Assembly (NCBI GenBank): GCA_028706735.1
Contig: JAQTVS010000164.1
Coordinates: 1 to 6,374 of the forward strand
Direction: 5' to 3'
DNA from: Thiomonas sp.
GTDB taxonomy: Bacteria; Pseudomonadota; Gammaproteobacteria; Burkholderiales; Burkholderiaceae_C
DNA: 6,374 bases
The notes beneath the pieces were generated by a model. That model did not search any database. It saw nothing but the letters and a program-made list of their open reading frames with translations, and was not told the origin of the DNA. Shown here piece after piece: positions 5,722 to 6,374 of this stretch. The stretch's first letter is position 1. Every line of letters starts with the position of its first letter. The position numbers and the translations under genes are program-made.

Positions 5722-6250
5722 TTACCGGTATTCAGCATGATGAAATGCAAATGGAGCAGCGCGTTTCCCGTCAATCAGCGCATCCAACCCTTGCGGCGCC
5801 AGAACGACCACTTCTTCGCCATGGTCCGCAATTCTCACGTGACGCAGGTGTGATTTCCACGCGCGCTCTTGCACAACGCCGATGATCTCGATCCCGAGCA
5901 CATGCGGCGCTACGAGCGCCGTTTCAACGATCACCGATTCGCAAGGCCGGAAATTGTCGTCGAGCATTTCGACGCTCGGTGCCACAAACCCATCGCCGAC
6001 AACCAGGATCTTCTTTCCGATAACTCCCGCGCCAACGATGCGCATTCGGTCAGCCGTGCTGCTGACGTTGGATCTGCCCATCTGCAACTGGTTGATGATG
6101 TTGACCCGTGTCGCTCGGGACGTCGGCGGTGATCACACTATGGGGAGCGATGAACACATGATCCCCAACAGAGGTCAATTCAAGGGCCAAGCGCAAATCT
6201 CTCCACATAGGCGTGCAAGTCCAACGCCAGGAGTCCACTTCGGCCATGCT
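5722..6250 (-). pseudogene. Frameshifted, truncated gene upstream of alaX, unrecognised
   Basis: The long last segment (5722 to about 6103) reads VNIINQLQMGRSNVSSTADR, then MRIVGAGVIGKKILVVGDGF, then RPCESVIVETALVAPHVLGI, and ends PFAFHHAEYR with TAA. Before it, two other frames carry coherent pieces that join if one base is removed at each of two places. RSGLLALDLHAYVERFALGP (6183-6242) joins ELTSVGDHVFIAPHSVITAD (around 6179-6185), and ...ADVPSDT joins VNIINQLQ (around 6104-6108). The GDHVFIAPHSVITADV and GAGVIGKKILVVGDGFVAP stretches have a loose hexapeptide-repeat rhythm (left-handed beta-helix, as in some acyltransferases), but I cannot assign a family. The N-terminus is cut by the IS630 end near 6250. 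It lies 10 bases before alaX in the same direction, so they probably formed an operon. Alternatively the last segment alone is a short intact gene. Confidence 0.5.
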
Positions 6251-6253
6251 CAG

Positions 6254-6374
6254 CTAGTGTAGTGTTCCATTCTGTTTGGAACTTAAGCGTCTATTCGCGC
6301 GAATGACCTTCTGCAGGATGTCGCGAGCGCTCTTGGTCCAGATGAACGGCTTGGGGTTGACGTTGTGATGTGCG
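6254..6374 (-). pseudogene. IS630-family transposase, C-terminal end (runs off the window)
   Basis: The minus strand from the right edge reads HHNVNPKPFIWTKSARDILQ, then KVIRANRRLSSKQNGTLH, and stops at TAG (6254-6256). HN-x-NPKPF-x-W-T-K-S-A-x-DIL followed by a short basic tail is the standard C-terminus of IS630-family (Tc1/mariner-like DDE) transposases. The catalytic DDE residues would lie outside the window, so it may be complete beyond the edge. The element's end must be within a few bases of 6250, where the unrelated frameshifted gene begins. IS630 elements insert at TA, and a CTAG lies at 6254-6257. Confidence 0.85.

Noticed and set aside
4935..5885. Long plus-strand open frame over alaX (316 codons)
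   Set aside because: It is the antisense shadow of alaX and the gene upstream of it. It has no family motifs, while the minus strand carries a full AlaX motif set.
1..6374. CRISPR array, tRNA or rRNA genes
   Set aside because: No regularly spaced repeats and no cloverleaf or rRNA core sequences were seen on either strand.

Overview
The window looks like accessory or decayed chromosomal DNA from a proteobacterium of medium-high GC content, most likely beta or gamma. This rests on the codon use, the insertion sequence (IS) types and the outer-membrane-type protein ending. The organism cannot be named from sequence alone. It is an insertion-sequence scrapyard around two better-preserved gene blocks.

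Left third (1-2481): a gene-free stretch is followed by two small IS3-type OrfA scraps on opposite strands. An IS110-family element of the IS1111 group follows (about 532-1925, perfect 11-bp inverted repeats). It abuts the 3' third of an IS1380-family transposase gene. The IS110 transposase has intact DEDD and Ser-region motifs, but its frame has no stop at the usual place and runs out of the element into the IS1380 fragment in the wrong frame. The right-hand non-coding part of the IS110 element, where IS1111-group elements keep their guide (bridge/seek) RNA, has nested inverted repeats.

Middle (2526-4420, minus strand): a polytopic membrane protein with a DUF2628-like segment, a Pro/Ser-rich linker and the start of a C-terminal soluble domain is cut by one in-frame TGA. 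The rest of that domain continues in the same frame. The full product would be about 580 codons. It starts at a TTG with a good Shine-Dalgarno sequence. Upstream are a weak promoter candidate overlapped by an 8-bp inverted repeat, and a 10-bp palindrome.

Right third (4421-6374): two gene ends lacking their N-termini appear to meet back to back near 4676: a weak minus-strand C-terminal scrap and a plus-strand beta-barrel C-terminus. Converging on these is an intact minus-strand alaX gene (alanyl-tRNA editing hydrolase). Ten bases upstream of alaX is an unrecognised gene that seems to carry two single-base frameshifts. That gene is cut off by the 3' end of an IS630-family transposase running off the right edge.

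AlaX is the one clearly intact enzyme with a known job: clearing mischarged tRNA(Ala). No coherent multi-gene defence, CRISPR or other new system is visible. The items most worth following up are the TGA-interrupted membrane protein and the candidate IS110 guide RNA.
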